DNA of 64,000 nucleotides from Nectonema munidae (taxonomy: Eukaryota; Nematomorpha; Nectonematoida; Nectonematidae), in contig JAUIRK010001031.1 of NCBI GenBank assembly GCA_030549495.1, positions 496,001 through 560,000 of the forward strand, given 5' to 3'. Below the pieces are notes generated by a model, which saw only the letters and a list, made by a program, of their open reading frames with translations, did not search any database and had not been told where the DNA came from. Both the position numbers and the translations under genes were made by a program. Shown piece after piece: positions 33,933 to 45,909 of the stretch. Every line of letters starts with the position of its first letter. Positions within the stretch are counted from its first letter, which is position 1.

Positions 33933-34509
33933 ATTTGATGCGATAAGGTATTTGTGTTCATAGGAATTTAAATCGGTCGAAATGTATCTCATCTTGCTTT
34001 TTATGCCTCCAATATTCTAACTTTTTCAAGGTTTGCGTATATAAATATATTTTATCAAGATTTACTTCATTGCTTCTTACACCCTATTTTTCTATTATTG
34101 TACCCTCAAGCATGTTTTATCTTGTTTATATTTATACATTTTCTACCACACACACACTATCAGTGCTCATGGCAAGACCATTGGAGACAACAAAAAGAAA
34201 CAACGAAATGTATAGAAAGTATATATAACACAAAATATAGGCGTTTGCCAGACATTCTATATTAGTTGGCTGGCAAGCAAACGGGAAGACAAAAATTACG
34301 CAGAAAAACCTTATATATGTGAATGTTGAAAATTTTACATGTGAAAAAATGCCTTAGCTGTCATCAAACAAGTTGAAATTTGACAAGCTAAGTGAAAAAT
34401 CATGTTTTTATCTAACATAAAATTTCAAGTAAATTGGATGAAATATAAAGTTTTTATTAAACTTTGAAAAGCGATGTTTTGGAATGATCGTCTATATATA
34501 TTTTTTTTC
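33933..34509. other. AT-rich spacer
   Basis: Only a short CA run (about 34148-34156) stands out. Confidence 0.4.
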
Positions 34510-35204
34510 CAGTAGGAAGAGATTTAGGAAACTCTTCTCTGTTATGTAATGATATATTCTCATAACCTGTACGGTTGAACGCGGGTAGACAACTTGAGTG
34601 TCATCTCTAATCTGTATACTACAATGATTCATCTCCAACCTATATACTACAATGATTTATCTCCAACCTGTATACTACGATGATTAATCTCCAACCTATA
34701 TACTACGATGATTCATCTCCAACCTATATACTACGATGATTCTTCACTACGATGGTTTCTATTCCATGTACAAATGACTAGGGAGAAAATGTTCAACTCT
34801 TCAAATCTCTTCAAATGTTCAAATCTTACATCTAGAAAAATATGAACAGAAAGTTGAATATTTTTCGACTTTTTGATTACAGCATTTTATTTTGATTATT
34901 TGATAAATATATTATTTAAAATCGTGCAAATTACAAAAATATAGGTAATACCTTTTGTAAGATCGTCTCCCCTAATGAGGTATATAAAATCTTACATCTA
35001 GCAAAATATGAACAAAAAGTTGAACATTGTCTCCCTAGTCATTTGTACATGGAATAGAAACCATTGTAGTATACAGGTTGGAGATGAATCATCCTAGTAT
35101 ACAAGTTGGAGGTGACAATCAAGTTGTCCACCCGGGTTCAACCGTATAGGTTATGAGAACATATTACATAAGAGAGAAGGAGTTTCCTAAAACTCTTCAT
35201 ACTG
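34510..35204. mobile_element. 695-bp foldback element
   Basis: The left arm from CAGTAGGAAGAGATTTAGGA (34510) is repeated in reverse from 35204 (CAGTATGAAGAGTTTTAGGA). The arms run through CTCATAACCTGTACGGTTGA and TTTCTATTCCATGTACAAAT to ACATCTAG.AAAATATGAAC, more than 200 bp per arm. The left arm carries five 28-bp units, the right arm about two. No clear TSD. Confidence 0.8.
34605..34744 (+). repeat. Five 28-bp tandem units
   Basis: Units start at 34605, 34633, 34661, 34689 and 34717, each like CTCCAACCTATATACTACGA plus TGATTCAT. They lie inside the left arm of the foldback element; the right arm has fewer units. Confidence 0.85.
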
Positions 35205-35271
35205 AAAAAATATTTCTTCAAATATATTATTATTTTAAAGAATCTCGCATTATACACATGATGTGTGTGTC

Positions 35272-35539
35272 TTAGGCCACTGCAACCTATGCGCCCGCAG
35301 TGGGCCCCGCGCTTCTCATTTTTTCATTTTGATGACATATTGTAGGATTTCGCTAAATGCAAGGTTCGCAAAGTAAAGTTACTTTGATAGTCATTTTGTG
35401 TTAATGAAAAAGTAATAAAACAAATCCGTTTTCTTTTTTTCAAAATCTTATTTCTCACTTTTAATCTTTTTTCCTACCAACACTGGGTCCCGCGAAATCC
35501 ATTTTGCATAGGGCCCCGCGAACACTTGGGCCGGCCCTG
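35272..35539. mobile_element. hAT MITE remnant, left tip missing
   Basis: GGGCCCCGCG occurs in both inner ends (35309 and inverse-related 35511-35521). The right tip is GGGCCGGCCCTG (inverse CAGGGCCGGCCC). The left side begins AGGCCACTGCAACC, as if about a dozen terminal bases were lost. Confidence 0.6.
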
Positions 35540-37702
35540 TGTCTCTATATGAGTTTAAGTAGGTCTGGCAAGACAAATATATTTAAAAAATTTTTAAACG
35601 AAAATATTTATGGTAAAATAGGGTTAATATTGTTATTCAGAGTGATAAAAGAAATCTAAATATGTATAATACTTGTATATTTGTTGAATATATGTGAAGT
35701 CATAATTTTGACCCTGTTTGAAAGGGTCTGAAAAATCAAAAATTGAAAAAAATTAAATTTAAAAACCTATTCTGATAGCGTTTGATACGCTGATTCCAAA
35801 TAATATAATTTGTTTGAAATTAATAGATTGACTTCTATATTTTTTGTGTGGTCAAATTTCGAATTTTTGCCATTTTTTCAAGTTCAGAGGCGATAAGGGT
35901 ATTTTAAATAATTCGAACTTAAAATATTTATACTTTTTCGTAAAATTATTTTATAAAAATCTACAAATAAAATTAAGCTATTGTAGGAGAGTGGTTTATA
36001 ATGAACAAATCTTTTGATCTTTTCTCATTTTTTATTCAGTGAATACATCAATAAGCGTAATCCAAAATCCTTGTTTTTGGAAGAATGAAAGTGTAAATTA
36101 AACATATTTTACCAAAAATTTACGAACTAAATAACTTTTTAATTAAATTTTTTTTAATCGTTTACATCATGAACTGACATACATTTTTCAAACTTGAAAG
36201 TATTTGTTTTGCACTTAAAATTTTGGCAAACAATTCAAAAGTTATAAACAATATAAAATGGAGGGTTAATTTATAAAAAAAAATGGAAACTATAATTATT
36301 TTATAAAAATCTACAAATAAATTTGTGTTCTGATAGTAGAGTGGTTTTATAATTGTGTTGGAAATTGTTACAGATAAAAGGTGAAAATTTTCTCAAAGCG
36401 TTAAAGTTCAAATATAAAAAATATTCACTTCTCATCTGCTAATTACGGAGAAAACTGAAAAATATAAAATTACAAAAGAATTAAAATTTTATTTGTAATT
36501 GCAATGGTAATGAAGCCCATGGGATATGCATCAATTTGATATGTTGCATGGTCAAATAATTGAAAAGTTATTAGCAATATAAAAACTTATCTAAACATGT
36601 GGAAAGCCTGCATTACTCTTCGCAGTAAAATGGTATTTCTCAAGTACTTATAAGCATAAGCATAAGCAATGTATTCTCAAAGTCCATAAAAATGCCTTAA
36701 TTTGGTATATCGCATGATACATTTGGTTGAGAAATGCAAAAGTTATAACCGTTTTAATATTTGAAGCTAAGGGTGTGAAATGGTAATTATAAGAATTTTT
36801 TGGATTTCTCCATTCTTTTGTGAGTTTATAAGATAATGCATAAAAATTGTAAGGGCTTGTCTTCCGTCTCCAAACTCTTTAGGTTATAGAAGATTTCTGT
36901 TTAGTTTTTCATAAATGGTAATTTATAATTATTTTCTTCACTTTTTAACCTTTAAAAGCGGTTACTTCGAATTCTTGACTTAATAATAATTGAAGACTCT
37001 TGTAAATCTTTTTTACTATGTTATGCAATTATTTTCTTCCAACATTGTATATATTAATGTTTACAAAAAATGATATAAAATTGGAATGAATCCACTTTAA
37101 GTACATTTCTTTTTTATTTCAAACATAAATAGTTTTATAAGGCATGACTTTCCTGTTTTACACAATCAATTGATTTCAATGGCGAGAGAACAAAAATGAT
37201 TTTGTATTCTTTGTTAATTTTAGAAATATATATGTTTAAATTGAAAGATGAAAACTAACATAAACTATTGAAGCCATAAAATTGACTGTTATTGGAGACT
37301 TATCTCACCATATGAAATTTCTTTCTCTTTGTTCAAAAAAAAAATGATCAAAGACTCAGTTAATTTGTATTTCTTTTATGAACAAATATAACTTTTTAAA
37401 TCTCATGTAACTTGCATTGTGTGAGTCATTATTTATGCTATCTCTACATTTCCATTTGCTTTCGATATTTTTGCTAAAGAAATTATGGAAATATCTATTC
37501 TCTGCATTTTTTATTTTTGCTTCTTTTTTTCTCCAATTTTTCTTCTCATATGTACTAAATTTCAGAGCACGTTTATTGAAATTAGATTGTATTTGAAAAA
37601 TTGCTATCAACTACTTGGCAAAAAGTAGTTACAGTCTTTTCTCTCCACTTATTTAGTTCATTTAGTCAGATTTTGTACTCAATTTATGAAATCTTTTTTT
37701 AG
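35540..37702. other. AT-rich spacer upstream of UXT exons
   Basis: A block TTTTATAAAAATCTACAAAT followed by a TAGAGTGGTTT.TAAT box recurs at about 35948 and 36299, about 350 bp apart, which suggests an old duplication. The first UXT exon should lie here or further upstream but I could not recognise it. Confidence 0.45.
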
Positions 37703-40700
37703 AGAAGCCAACGATGAAAGGAGAAAGGTATGCGATGAAATAAAAGAGTATTTGGGTTTGGAAGCATTTTTAAACAAAGTAGAGGTAAATTTTTTCTTTT
37801 AAAATCTTGTCTATTTTCTAAATCCGTTCCGTAAGAAATCTAATTCTTTGATTATGTTTTTTTCGCATTTGATAGTGCCCGATATCCGTTTGGATAAATA
37901 GAGGAGTAATTACTGTAATCTTTAATAAAATTAATGAGAAACGCCTCAATTTTGATATACAATGCAGAATTTATATTTTTTAGTACAAAGAAAGTCACTT
38001 ACAAACACACTGCTTATTTTTCACAAGTTTTTTAGAAAAATACTTTATTGGTTTTTTTGCAAAATTTTAACAGTTTCATTTTCTATAGTTATCTCTTAAA
38101 GGGTTCCTGGTCAAAACGACCCAAAACCGAAACGACCCAAACCAAAATAGCCCAATACCATAACGGTACAAAACCAGAACGACCCATACCAAAACAGCCA
38201 AAATGCAAAGCGGCCAAAATCCATGACGGCTCAAAGCCAATACGACCATAAACCGATACGGCCAAAAATCTGAAGGCTAGCGTAAGCTGAAACTACTATC
38301 TAAGAACACAAACTTTGATTTTCAAATACGGTTCGCCATCACTTACCCGGAAACAATGGGACCTGAAAGATTTAGGATCGACCATTTTCCGTCATTTATT
38401 ATGTCGGAATACACAAAGAAGAGAAGCTAAGCTTTATTTTACACATTTGAACTTTGCTGAATTTTAATTAACCCGTTATCGACCAGAATAATGAGACGAT
38501 ATCGAGTATAAAGCAGAAAATTTGTATTAAAAAGCATTAGAAAACGCAGACGATTCACATTTTTGTAAAGTCGACTGTGGTCGATAACCGGTTAATGAAT
38601 GAAACAAACAAAAAATGTCAGTGAAAATTTGAAAATTGAAAATTTGAAAGTGAGTAACTTTATTGCACACAATACTTATTGAAAATATTAATAAGTTGAA
38701 ATGGAACGGGCCAATTCGACCTCAGAAAAATTCGGCCTCAAAACAATTTGGTCCCAAAAAATAATGAGATAGAAGCCGAATTGTCTTTAAGTCCAACTAT
38801 CCCGAGGCCGAATTGACCATAAACGGTTTAAATACTTACCAACAACCAAAGTTTCTTGAGATATGATCACTATTTATTTCAGGGTGAATTTGGTCCCAGT
38901 TTTTGTAGAGAAAATAATATTCAATTTTTCCCAGGGTTTCTTTATAAAAATGACTTCACTAAAATACTATTGGAAACACTTAAACTTTATTTCTATAGTA
39001 GATGATAATGGTTCAAAAATTGTATTTATTATTTTCAAATTTTGGACTTTGAACATATAATTTTGAGTAAGTTTTGGAAAAAACTCCGGATAAGTTTTCC
39101 GAAGTTTTTGATTTTGGGTTTGATTACTTTTATTTGGATACAAAGAAAGTTTAGGCTTTTTTTGTTTTAGGACGATTTGGTTTGGAAATTTTGGTATAGG
39201 CCTTTTTGGTTTTGGAGCGTTTTTGTTTTGGACCATTTTTGTTTGGGCCGTTTAGGTTTTGGGCTGTTTTGACCAGGCACCTCTTAAAGTACACAAAATG
39301 TTTCAAATGGTTACTCTGTCACTGCTTGTGTGGCTTCCGTTAAGTTACGAGATCTATTTTTTTTTATATAATGGCTCTAATAGGCTTAAAACCGACCCCT
39401 TATGGTAACATTTCCTCGCTTAAAAATCTTTTTTAAATTTAAATAATTAACTTAAAATAAAACATTTTTAAAAATAAATTTTATATAATATTTTTATTTA
39501 TGAAATATTTGAAATTAGCACAATTATTTTACGCCTACACTATCAAAAATAACTTACAAGTTTGATTAGAAATGAAAAGGGTATTTCCAGGTAAGTAGCT
39601 GTCAACTTTCACACTAAACTTTGGCAATCTTTTTTATAAAGACTTCTATTCAGATTCGACTTTATAATCATAGCAGCAAGATTTTAGTCTTATCTAGATT
39701 TGATATCGTATAGTTTTTCCCGTTCTATTTCCCTGTATTAAATATCTGTTCGCTGGATTTTAAAATTGCTTTTAATTATCTATTTAGCTTTTAATTAACT
39801 TATATATCTATATAAATATTGCAAATATTTAAAAATATTTTATTATAATATTTCAAAAAAAGTAGACTTTTCTAGTAACTTCTTGGAAAAGATAGGCTAT
39901 CCATGCTTTTCTCACTTTATCCCAATTTTGCGATAAAAAGTTTAGAAGCTAAAAAACTCTTAATTTTTTTGAAATTTCTAAATACATTGTACATTTTTAG
40001 TAAAATGCCCATTCGAATATAGGTCCGAGCGGCCAAATGTCCGCTCACAAAATATACTACCAGAATTTCTCGGGAAATATTATAAATGCCGAAATCGATA
40101 ATTTTTTTTACAAAAATAAGTCAGATCGCGGGAAATAAATTCTAGTCGTATCTTAGTGTAGCACGGTATCAGTGAACGATTTAGAGACGTATGGTCTGTG
40201 CTCCACCCAATTTTTAAACATGTTAGTGTTCAAGTTTAGTTTTATTTTCTGAAAGATGAGTTGTATACTTCAGATCCGTAAGATGATATGATTAAATATT
40301 TCTTGTGTATTAGGAGTAATAATCTAGATGATCGTCTATCAACCGGTGTTCTCCGCGACCGCACGGTTGAATTGATTCTAAAATAATTTAAAGATGTAAT
40401 AAAATGTGAAATTAAAATAAAACAAAATTAAGACTTTTTAAATAAAGGAATACTCTTTTTTGATGTTTTTTTGAATGTAAACTTTTTAATCACCTATCAT
40501 AAACGCGCATTGGCGTAGCTAGAAAGTGTGCCTCCCCTTCCATTCCTGGATCCTTCACAAAAAAGACAACATATAGTAAAGTGACTCTTTCTGGAAGTAT
40601 TAGTATATATTATTAACTATTTTATGTACCTATAATACAATTTGCATATTACTTGAATATAGTATATACACATCAAACATTTTAAAAATAAGATTTAATT

Positions 40701-42905
40701 TCAATTCAATTCAATTTAAAGTTTTTGAAAGTTACAAGTTCAATAACAGGCTTATTTACGAAATAAAGAAAAAAAATTCATTATTCCCAACAAAAAACAA
40801 ATTTATAAATTTAAAAACTTCGATAGATTTCAGCAAAAAATTTTTTTAGAGCGTATTCGAATCGGTTCTCTTAAACATAATATAAATGCCAGTTGTGAGT
40901 AGTTTAACTTATTAATATTTTAAAATAAAATGACGACAATTCTTCAATGTATAACAAAGTTATTCACAAGTAGATATGATAGATTGAAAAAATTGTCACA
41001 AATTTCCTTTCAAATTTCAGTTGGATAACTAAATTTTTAGCATATGTTTTTTATCATTTAATTCTTTCCTTTAGTCTTCTGTTCAGCAGCGTGAGAAGTC
41101 GTCATTGAAGACTAAGGTAGATTTGGGCTGTCAAACATTTGCCAACGCAGAAATGTAAGTACTTCCATTATATTTTTTATACTTCACACTTATATTACCT
41201 TGGTAACTTCTTCAAGAATAAATCACCTTGCTTTCAAAATGCTAATATTAATTTGGGAGAACAGTTACATTACTTGATTTGGGTGACTTACCCCCAACCA
41301 AACGTTTATGTCTTTACTAAACTTTTGTAAAGATGAATATGTCAAAGTAAAAGTATTTGCTGCATAAATATTTTTAGAATGACTTTTTATAAACTTATTT
41401 CCGGTATATTTTTTTCGTCTCGATTCTTAATTTTTATGAATAATTGCAATTAATTAGCATTACACTGCATAATGTAAATAACGTAGACGTTTTTATTGGA
41501 ATTGACCTAAACTTTACAAAAAGAGGTTATAAACAATTACTCTGAAGTAACATATTTTGATCTCAACTAGAGATGTACTGATTTTAGAATTTTTACCGAT
41601 GACGATACGATGCCCACTTTTTCTTTATACAATTACCGAATCCGATTTTAATTTTGAAAAATAATTATTTATTTTTTATAAAGAAAATAATTTCTTCAAT
41701 AAATTAGAAAGATATTTAAAATTTAATATTTACTTAAATATTTTTTACATTATAAATGTGTTCATAAAGCTTAATTCTGATAAAAGGTAAAGAATCTTTA
41801 ATTTTTTAGTTTTTCGTCATTCTTTAGCCGATTCTTCAAAAAAAGGCAGTTCTAGCTATGCTGATTAATCGGTATATTATTAAGTTTAACCTACACTTAC
41901 TCTATTGCTAACCAGATTCACAGCCCGCCCCTTCTATTTTTAAATCCTCCAAAGCAAATTTTAATAATTTTTCCATATTTTTCATGATTTCACTTATAGC
42001 ATAATTAATTAACTATAGGTTAATAACATTTAATATATTTTTTTCTTCATGATTATTCAATCTATTGGATAATCCATTAGATTGAATCAATTTATTGACT
42101 TTCTTTTTTTGCAAAAACATGGAATGACTTATAAAATTAATAATTAAATTTTTCTATACTGAAAATGCAATGAAATAAATGCCACACATGAGTTTAAAAT
42201 CAGATAAAAAAATATATCTACATTTTTTATCAAAACAAAACAATATAATATTTTTTAGTTAATAATTTAAATATATTTTTACTTTAAAAATAAATTTATA
42301 ATAAACTTTTTCATATTTTTTATTTAAAAAAAACTCTCATGTTTTTGGAAAAAAAGATCACTACCGGTTTACCGATAGTGCCATATTACTGCTTGAAGGA
42401 TTAGTTATAGTCAACCTATACTCAAATAATAATAATAGAAAACTTATTTAAATGCTAAAATCAGGGTAGTTACATCATAAATCAGCGGAACGTCCGACAA
42501 GACTAAACTCGCTATTTTACACATGGATGGTATCGTACTGAGACACTTTTTCGCTTAAAATATGCTACAAATCTTTATGATGTAAACAAGCTTTTGATGT
42601 AGGTTTTTGATTCAATGTTTTACTCTTAACAAGCTTCTTGCCTTTTAAAGAACAGATTTATCGCATGTCTTTGTCAAAGTAGGCTTTGGTTTTTTTGTGC
42701 AAATGAATCTACAAAATGCCCGCGACTTCATTCAAGAAAAAGTGCAGCGATTGGAAAGTCTTAATAAGGAAATAACGAACAACATCGTTAAAATCAAATC
42801 TCACATTAAAATAACACTACTGGTATTAATTTTTAACTTCTTTCACGCCATTTTAAACTGATATTTTTCCTTTAGGCATTGGATGAAATTAGAAGTCAGA
42901 ATTAA
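37703..42905 (+). CDS. UXT: UXT-type prefoldin-like subunit, 5' exon not found
   Basis: Small alpha-class prefoldin-like coiled-coil protein. UXT works in R2TP/prefoldin-like (URI1) complexes and in nuclear transcription. Four exons join in frame: 37703-37784, 41075-41154, 42651-42822, 42876-42905. Together they read EANDERRKVCDEIKEYLGLE, KVDLGCQTFANAEITDLSHV, FVKVGFGFFVQMNLQNARDF, then a C-terminal coiled coil (IQEKVQRLESLNKEITNNIV) ending DEIRSQN. The signature VDLGCNFFV...YVALGYGFFLELTL of vertebrate UXT aligns without gaps. All junctions are GT..AG. The exon at 42651 uses TTTTAAAG|A, whose phase fits; an AACAG 4 nt further in would not. About 35 N-terminal residues are missing. The first visible intron (3.3 kb) carries a transposon inside which a second one sits. 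Confidence 0.87.
38101..39280. mobile_element. UXT: 1.18-kb element with CGACC-rich inverted ends, in UXT intron
   Basis: GGGTTCCTGGTCAAAACGAC at 38101 and its inverse GTTTTGACCAGGCAC ending at 39280 are flanked by CTCTTAAA (38093-38100, 39281-39288); counting one more base gives a 9-bp repeat CTCTTAAAG. Both arms are arrays of AAAACGACC/AAAACGGCC-like words for over 150 bp. The inner region has TTCGGCCTCAAAA words. No transposase. Superfamily uncertain: a 9-bp TSD would suit Mutator-like, 8 bp hAT-like. Confidence 0.8.
38472..38591. mobile_element. 120-bp piggyBac-type MITE
   Basis: TTAA on each side (38468-38471, 38592-38595). Inverted ends CCCGTTATCGACCA and CCGGTTATCGACCA. Nested inside the 38101-39280 element. 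Shares the GTTA.CGACCAGAAT core with the 13376 MITE. Confidence 0.78.
40150..40400. repeat. Dispersed repeat, partner at 59650-59850
   Basis: TTTTCTGAAAGATGAGTTGT followed by A.ACTTCAGATCCGTAAGATG (40246-40280) resembles TATTCTGAAAGAAGAGTTGT ACTTCTCATCCGTCATGTG (59757-59794). Preceding parts are weakly similar. Nature unknown. Confidence 0.45.
41570..42400. repeat. Probable remnant of a MITE related to 32633
   Basis: AGAGATGTACTGATTTTAG and ACCGATGACGATACGA at the left, GGTTTACCGATAGTGCC at the right, as imperfect inverted ends. Interior is AT-rich. No TSD seen. It lies in a UXT intron. Confidence 0.35.
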
Positions 42906-42937
42906 TTTGTGTCAATTCATTGCATATATATTCACGT

Positions 42938-42943
42938 AATAAA
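42938..42943 (+). terminator. UXT: UXT polyadenylation signal AATAAA
   Basis: AATAAA 33 nt after the stop codon at 42903-42905. Confidence 0.5.
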
Positions 42944-43494
42944 AGATATTTTGTATTTTTTCAATTTAAAATCGAATGATGCATATGTAAAATATACTCT
43001 ACTATATTACATATAGGAAAAACAAAAGAGAGATTTGATATCAATTTTATTTGCTATTTGTTTAGCTTATGCTAGGAATGAATAATAATAATTGCTAAAT
43101 ACATTAAAAAATATAGAATCATTTCCTTTTTTCTTGCATTTTCTCACTTCAAATACACGTATTTTCTATTACCATTTTTATATTGGAGCATTTAAATATA
43201 TATAAATACATTAATGTTTTTTAAATCTCTAAGTTTGCGCTAAGTAAACTTTCTTGTATGAAGAAAGAAAATAATCACCAAAAATATTTAATCATTCTTT
43301 TTATAAAATTTAAGGATTTCGTCAAAAAGTCAAAAAAATTTCCTTTCAAAATATTATAAATTCAAATTTTTAAATAATTGAAAACTATTGAAAATAATTG
43401 CAATATTTTATATATAAAATTTTCCTTTTAGATTTTTATAATGCCAATATGTTTTTGAAAATAGTAATTTTTATAATTTAACATTGCCTTTAAA
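42944..43494. other. AT-rich spacer
   Basis: Nothing recognised. Confidence 0.5.
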
Positions 43495-43584
43495 CAGGGG
43501 CGCACATCCGGGGGGCGAGGGGGGGGGCGACCGCCTCCGCCCCCCCCCCCCCCCCCCCAATGTGTTTTCAGGGGGGGGGGGGCG

Positions 43585-43626
<42 letters not shown>

Positions 43627-43992
43627 CAATAATTTTCTATAAGTAAGAGTTGCTGCTTGTTTATAAAACATGTATGATGATCGCATTTTTCCTATCGAAC
43701 ATATTTTACAGACGATGCGTGAGAGCTATATAATAATAATTGCTTCATATGCACACAATAAGTAAGCAATGTTTATCACAGTGTCTCCTCTTTGTAATAT
43801 TTTTGAGCAAACACATGTTGATGATCCACTAGATTTTCTCATCTTCTGTCACAGTGATTCTATTTCTCTTTCTCTCTCCTGTGTCTCTTCCGCTTTCTCT
43901 GCTAAAACTCAATCATTCACTCAAGCTCTCTTCTTTCATTCAAGCCCTCTTCTCTTGTTAAGCTCTCCTATCTCATTCAGTTCTCTTCTCTC

Positions 43993-44189
43993 CAGTGAGC
44001 TAGCTAGGCTGGCATAAGGGGCCGTGCCCACACCCCTATCTACCGCATGGTGCTCCCATGAATCTTATGCGATATCAGTTTTTGAAAATTTCTCCAATGA
44101 AAGGATCAAGAAAGTATAAATAATGTTGCGCAAGTTTTTTGTTTTTAAATTGTGCCCCTTCTATCAACTTTTTTTTGGCTACACCACTG
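43993..44189. mobile_element. hAT MITE nested in copy B, same site as in copy A
   Basis: CAGTGAGCTAGCTAGGCTGG on the left, GGCTACACCACTG on the right; flanks CTTCTCTC / CTTCTGAC. Orthologous in position to 11423-11631, so it inserted before the host element multiplied. Confidence 0.78.
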
Positions 44190-44703
44190 CTTCTGACTAA
44201 TTTGCATTTAGAGTTAAATTAAAATAGTTTTCAATCGTTAAAATTTTATATCAATGAATATTGTTAGACTCGCACTAAGAATATTTTTTCAACAAAAGTC
44301 ACCAAATCTTTATCACTACGCTTGCTACATTTTTTAACATTTGAAAACTTTAATTTTTTCAAGTCAAGAGATTTTTTTCGATAGTTATTTGGGAATGAAT
44401 GTTTTGATTATCTATTCAGTTTAAAAGCAAGAATACTCTATTTGCTTAATATTTGAGCAGAGATATTTTTTATAATGTTCGATTGTTAAATTTTATAACT
44501 AACACTGTACATAATCAAATTACTTTTTTTAAGAAAATTTGTTGATTATTATAATAAAAATATAATATTAAAACAAAATGTTTCAGTTGTTAAAAATGTA
44601 CTTGATCTATTTATGACAGCTGTCAGAATTTTATTTGTAGACAGAAATATTCAAAAAAACGCAATGATTTTTTTTTCTCGTATACTTTGATTTATGTTAG
44701 TTT

Positions 44704-45064
44704 GGTCCTCGGACATTTCGCCCCATTATTTTCATAAGACAGTTCGTCCCATGGACAATTCGCCCATTATTTTCATAAGATAGTTCGTCCCATGGACAAT
44801 TCTCCCCATTATTTTCATAAGACATTTTGTTTCATGGACAATTCGCCCCGTTATTTTCATAAGACATTTTGTCTCATGGACAATTCTAAAAAATTAAGAG
44901 ATAAATTGATTAATTTGAAATAATTTAATAGAGATAAAATAAACAAGAATATAAAATTTTTAAATAATTTTACACATATAATAAGCAAAGATGGATGAAA
45001 CTAATAGCCTATGAAACAATTTGTCAGGGGGCAAATTGTCTATGGGGCGAAATGTCTGTCGAAC
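44704..45064. mobile_element. 361-bp element with 42-bp tandem units and perfect 8-bp TSD
   Basis: Ends GGTCCTCGGACATTTCGCCC and inverse GTTCGACAGACATTTCGCCC. GTTAGTTT flanks both sides (44696-44703, 45065-45072). The left half holds four units of about 42 bp (starting near 44725, 44767, 44808, 44851), each ATTATTTTCATAAGACA followed by a TTCGTCCCATGGACAATTC box. No coding capacity. Superfamily uncertain. Confidence 0.85.
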
Positions 45065-45438
45065 GTTAGTTTAAATAATTTTTTAACGTTGGCTTTTGCT
45101 GCTTATAAAAATTTGAAAATATCAAATAAACTCTAATTCTTTATGCCTCCTATTTTTTTGAAATTATTCTAAGAACAGACGGTTCCATTTTAAAATAGTG
45201 AAAATTGCTTTATTAGTTTATTTTGTTTCCTTTCTCTCTTATGTTAATTATGTAGCAAATTTTTCAATTTTGTGTAAAATGTTAGGTGCAGCGGATGTAT
45301 TTTCATTGACCAGGCACTGATGTACCGCTTATGTCTATAAACAAATTTGTATTGATGAGGAATCGAATCCAGAGGCTTCCGTGCTATGTCCATCATCTCA
45401 ACCAACCTGACATGCCACACATAGAGTATGCTGTAGGG

Positions 45439-45909
45439 CAGTGGTTTCCAACCTTTTTTTATCCCATTCCCCCTTTTCCAGTCACTTTTTTTTACCTGTG
45501 GACCCCTACAACTGAATAGTTTGAGCCAACAAAATTAATCAAAGATTTTTATGCAAGAAATGATTCTAGTCATCTGATTAAATCGTATGCTTATTCATAT
45601 GAAATCAGAGAAAGCGTAAAGCCTGACATAAAATGTGAATAAAATTTTTTTCCAATTAAAATATAAATTTTTCAAAAATATTGTAACTAATAAAAAGGAT
45701 ATATAAAGATTCAAAATATGAAACTTTAAAAAAGGGAAGAAAATATTTATTTAAAAAAGCTCTAAATATATATATTTATATTGATTTGGAAAAAAGAAGT
45801 ATATTAAAGGAGATTCAGCATAAGTAGTTTGAAGTAGAATTTCCATGGACCCTTTGAAATTCTTCTATGGACCCCTAGGGGTCCATGGACCCCGGGTTGG
45901 GAACCACTG
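45439..45909. mobile_element. 471-bp hAT MITE (Charlie-type ends)
   Basis: CAGTGGTTTCCAACC (45439) and GGTTGGGAACCACTG (to 45909) are near-perfect TIRs. The flanks CTGTAGGG / CTGTGGGG form an 8-bp TSD with one mismatch. GGACCCC motifs lie inside both ends. Confidence 0.9.

Noticed and set aside
43471-43686. Gly/Pro-rich minus ORF
   Set aside because: Created by C/G homopolymers next to the TIR of a hAT element.
44725-44886. CRISPR-like array of four 42-bp units
   Set aside because: The units are head-to-tail without unique spacers and lie inside a transposon with a TSD in a eukaryotic genome.
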